Below are positions 62,634-64,000 of a stretch of DNA of 64,000 bases, in pieces; position 1 is the first letter of the stretch; every line of letters begins with the position of its first letter. Both the position numbers and the translations under genes were made by a program. The DNA comes from Olivibacter sitiensis DSM 17696. Its GTDB lineage: Bacteria; Bacteroidota; Bacteroidia; Sphingobacteriales; Sphingobacteriaceae. The stretch is taken from the NCBI RefSeq assembly GCF_000427965.1, contig NZ_ATZA01000007.1, forward strand, positions 62,001 to 126,000, given 5' to 3'. Below the pieces are notes generated by a model, which was not told the origin of the DNA, did not search any database, and saw nothing but the letters and a program-made list of their open reading frames with translations.

Positions 62634-63278
62634 ATGTATATAGATCAATATCTAACGGAAGAACAGGATCCAAAGGTAGTGGAAAAAACCTTGGACAAGC
62701 TAAAAGACATGCTCACCTCTGGCGAAGTAATTCGTTACATTGCTGTTCAGAAGAAGCCGGCGGTCACCATATTGCCAGATTGCGTGGTGATCAGCAATAA
62801 ACGTATTTTTCTTTGCGAATCCGCCAAACTGGGACTTACCACCAATTACGAGATTTTCCCATGGAAGGATGTAAAGGAGGTAACTTTCAAGGAAGATTTC
62901 TTTGGCGCACGCTTCACGGTCATTCCTTACACGGGAGAAAACCTCACAGTAGAATATATACCAAAAGTACAGGCTCGCAAACTATTTCAGCTTTCAAACG
63001 AAGCCTTAGAGAAGCAAGAGGAACAAACTCGTTTACAAGAAGTTGATCTTAAAAAAGCGAGTACACCTCAAATCAATACCCCAAGCGAGCTAGAGGAAGA
63101 GACGGAAGCACCTCTCAAACCCGAAGAGGAGCCTACATTAAAAACTCCCGAGCCTGTTCAAGAACCTGTGGATGAGGTGACGTTGAAATTGCAAAAACTA
63201 AAAACATTGTTTGAACGGCAATTGATTACCCAAGCCGAATACGAAAGCAAGAAAAACGAAATACTGTCTCAGCTGTAA
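62634..63278 (+). CDS. PH-like and SHOCT domain protein
   Basis: A 214-residue protein. Residues about 25-125 form a bacterial PH-like domain (VVISNKRIFLCESA, FPWKDVKEVTFKEDFFGARFTV in two parts). A Pro/Glu/Lys-rich linker (about 140-185) leads to a C-terminal SHOCT motif (LQKLKTLFERQLITQAEYE, then KKNEILSQL). SHOCT motifs usually mediate oligomer formation. No signal peptide, so it is cytosolic or membrane-peripheral. Function unknown. It is followed after 13 bases by lnt. Confidence 0.85.
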   Translation: MYIDQYLTEEQDPKVVEKTLDKLKDMLTSGEVIRYIAVQKKPAVTILPDCVVISNKRIFLCESAKLGLTTNYEIFPWKDVKEVTFKEDFFGARFTVIPYTGENLTVEYIPKVQARKLFQLSNEALEKQEEQTRLQEVDLKKASTPQINTPSELEEETEAPLKPEEEPTLKTPEPVQEPVDEVTLKLQKLKTLFERQLITQAEYESKKNEILSQL

Positions 63279-63291
63279 AACAACCATTACC

Positions 63292-64000
63292 TTGAAACGA
63301 AACTACCTTTTGGCCTTGTCCAGTGCCCTATTGCTTTGGCTGGCATGGCCGCCTATCCCATTTACCGGCGTTATCCTGCTCGTTGCCTTTGTTCCACTCT
63401 TATTGGCTCTCGAGCAAATTATCACCAGCCCTGGCAAGAAAAAAGGGACGAAGGTCTTCCTCACCGCAGGTTTGTGTGCACTGGTATGGAATACGGCGAG
63501 TATCTACTGGGTTTTCAATGCCATTAGCGCCGTAATGCCAATCTATGCGGCCATATTCATATCACTTATTCCGTTCGGACTTGCCGCTCTGCTCATTGCC
63601 CTTGTGTTCAGGTTGTATTACCAACTAAGGAAAACATATAATCTTGGGGTAAGCCTAATAGGATTGGCTTGTTTCTGGGTTTGCTACGAATACCTACATC
63701 AATGGTGGGATTTGGCTTTCCCATGGATGACATTGGGCAACGGTTTTGCCAATAGTACGGTACTGGTGCAGTGGTACGAGTATACGGGCGTATATGGTGG
63801 AACCCTCTGGATCTGGATATGCAACATATTATTCTTCATATTATTCATTCGACATAAGCAGCAATCCAAAGCAAGCTTTCTGACTAGCTACCTGGCATTG
63901 GCGGCTATCGTTTTTGTGCCCATTGCTTGCTCACTCCTGCGCTACACCACCTATGAGGAAAATGAAAATCCTTCCAATATCGTGGTGGCCCAGCCCAATA
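63292..64000 (+). CDS. lnt: Apolipoprotein N-acyltransferase (3' end outside window)
   Basis: The first 236 codons of Lnt, which adds the third acyl chain to lipoproteins in the inner membrane. The reading frame is open to the right edge. Hydrophobic helices include LLLWLAWPPIPFTGVILLV and FWVCYEYLHQWWDLAFPW, where TLGNGFA is the conserved membrane block of Lnt, and the start of the nitrilase domain (NIVVAQPNI) is just reached. The start is a TTG at 63292 (KRNYLLAL follows); no ATG lies nearby in frame. Its presence fits the many lipoproteins in this window. Confidence 0.88.
   Translation, partial: MKRNYLLALSSALLLWLAWPPIPFTGVILLVAFVPLLLALEQIITSPGKKKGTKVFLTAGLCALVWNTASIYWVFNAISAVMPIYAAIFISLIPFGLAALLIALVFRLYYQLRKTYNLGVSLIGLACFWVCYEYLHQWWDLAFPWMTLGNGFANSTVLVQWYEYTGVYGGTLWIWICNILFFILFIRHKQQSKASFLTSYLALAAIVFVPIACSLLRYTTYEENENPSNIVVAQPN

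Overview
The window is chromosomal DNA of a Bacteroidota bacterium, most likely of the Sphingobacteriales (Sphingobacterium/Pedobacter-like). The evidence is a SusC/SusD outer-membrane pair, a fused MurF-alanine racemase, lipoproteins of Bacteroidota-only families (DUF4270, DUF5074, DUF6528), and promoters of the Bacteroidota form (TTG/TTTG, a 19-20 base gap, then TAnnTTTG). No database search was possible. Family names come from motifs read directly in the translations.

Layout. 1-10.3 kb: a 5'-cut gamma-glutamyltransferase, GtrA-like protein, small lipoprotein, HI0933-type flavoprotein, a DUF6580/DUF5074 pair, amidohydrolase, PfkB kinase and universal stress protein. 10.4-14.7 kb: a decaying accessory island beside two tRNA genes. 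It holds the remains of a two-component system split by an IS4-family element with a 9-bp target duplication, a frameshifted membrane-protein remnant, and a DUF1778/GNAT toxin-antitoxin pair. 14.6-20 kb: tRNA-Leu, tRNA-Gly, recX, murF-alr, DUF502 and DUF6528 proteins. 20-27.7 kb: an M61 peptidase facing a three-gene RND efflux operon (periplasmic adaptor, inner-membrane pump, outer-membrane channel).

27.8-38 kb: BadF-type kinase, glutathione peroxidase and metallophosphoesterase, then a histidine kinase/OmpR-type regulator pair divergent from a DUF4270 lipoprotein and a Kelch lipoprotein. Their shared intergenic region has four TTAAC boxes in helical phase. A GH29 fucosidase and an OmpA-like lipoprotein follow. 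38-44.5 kb: SusD, SusC and a divergent AraC-type regulator, then a NUDIX hydrolase. 44.5-54.7 kb: a Tat-type TIM-barrel protein, a nucleotidyltransferase/metallophosphoesterase pair, a giant alpha-2-macroglobulin with a SusC-type plug domain inside it, and a lone KAS III enzyme. 54.9-64 kb: a hybrid histidine kinase convergent with a TetR plus sigma-54 response-regulator operon, an HU-like protein, a regular 5 x 23-bp palindromic array, serS, rsmI, a PH/SHOCT protein and the start of lnt.

Most of the window is ordinary core and envelope biology. The items most worth a second look are the plug-containing alpha-2-macroglobulin, the 23-bp array upstream of the HU-like gene, the phased TTAAC boxes, the nucleotidyltransferase-phosphoesterase pair and the layered gene decay around the IS element.
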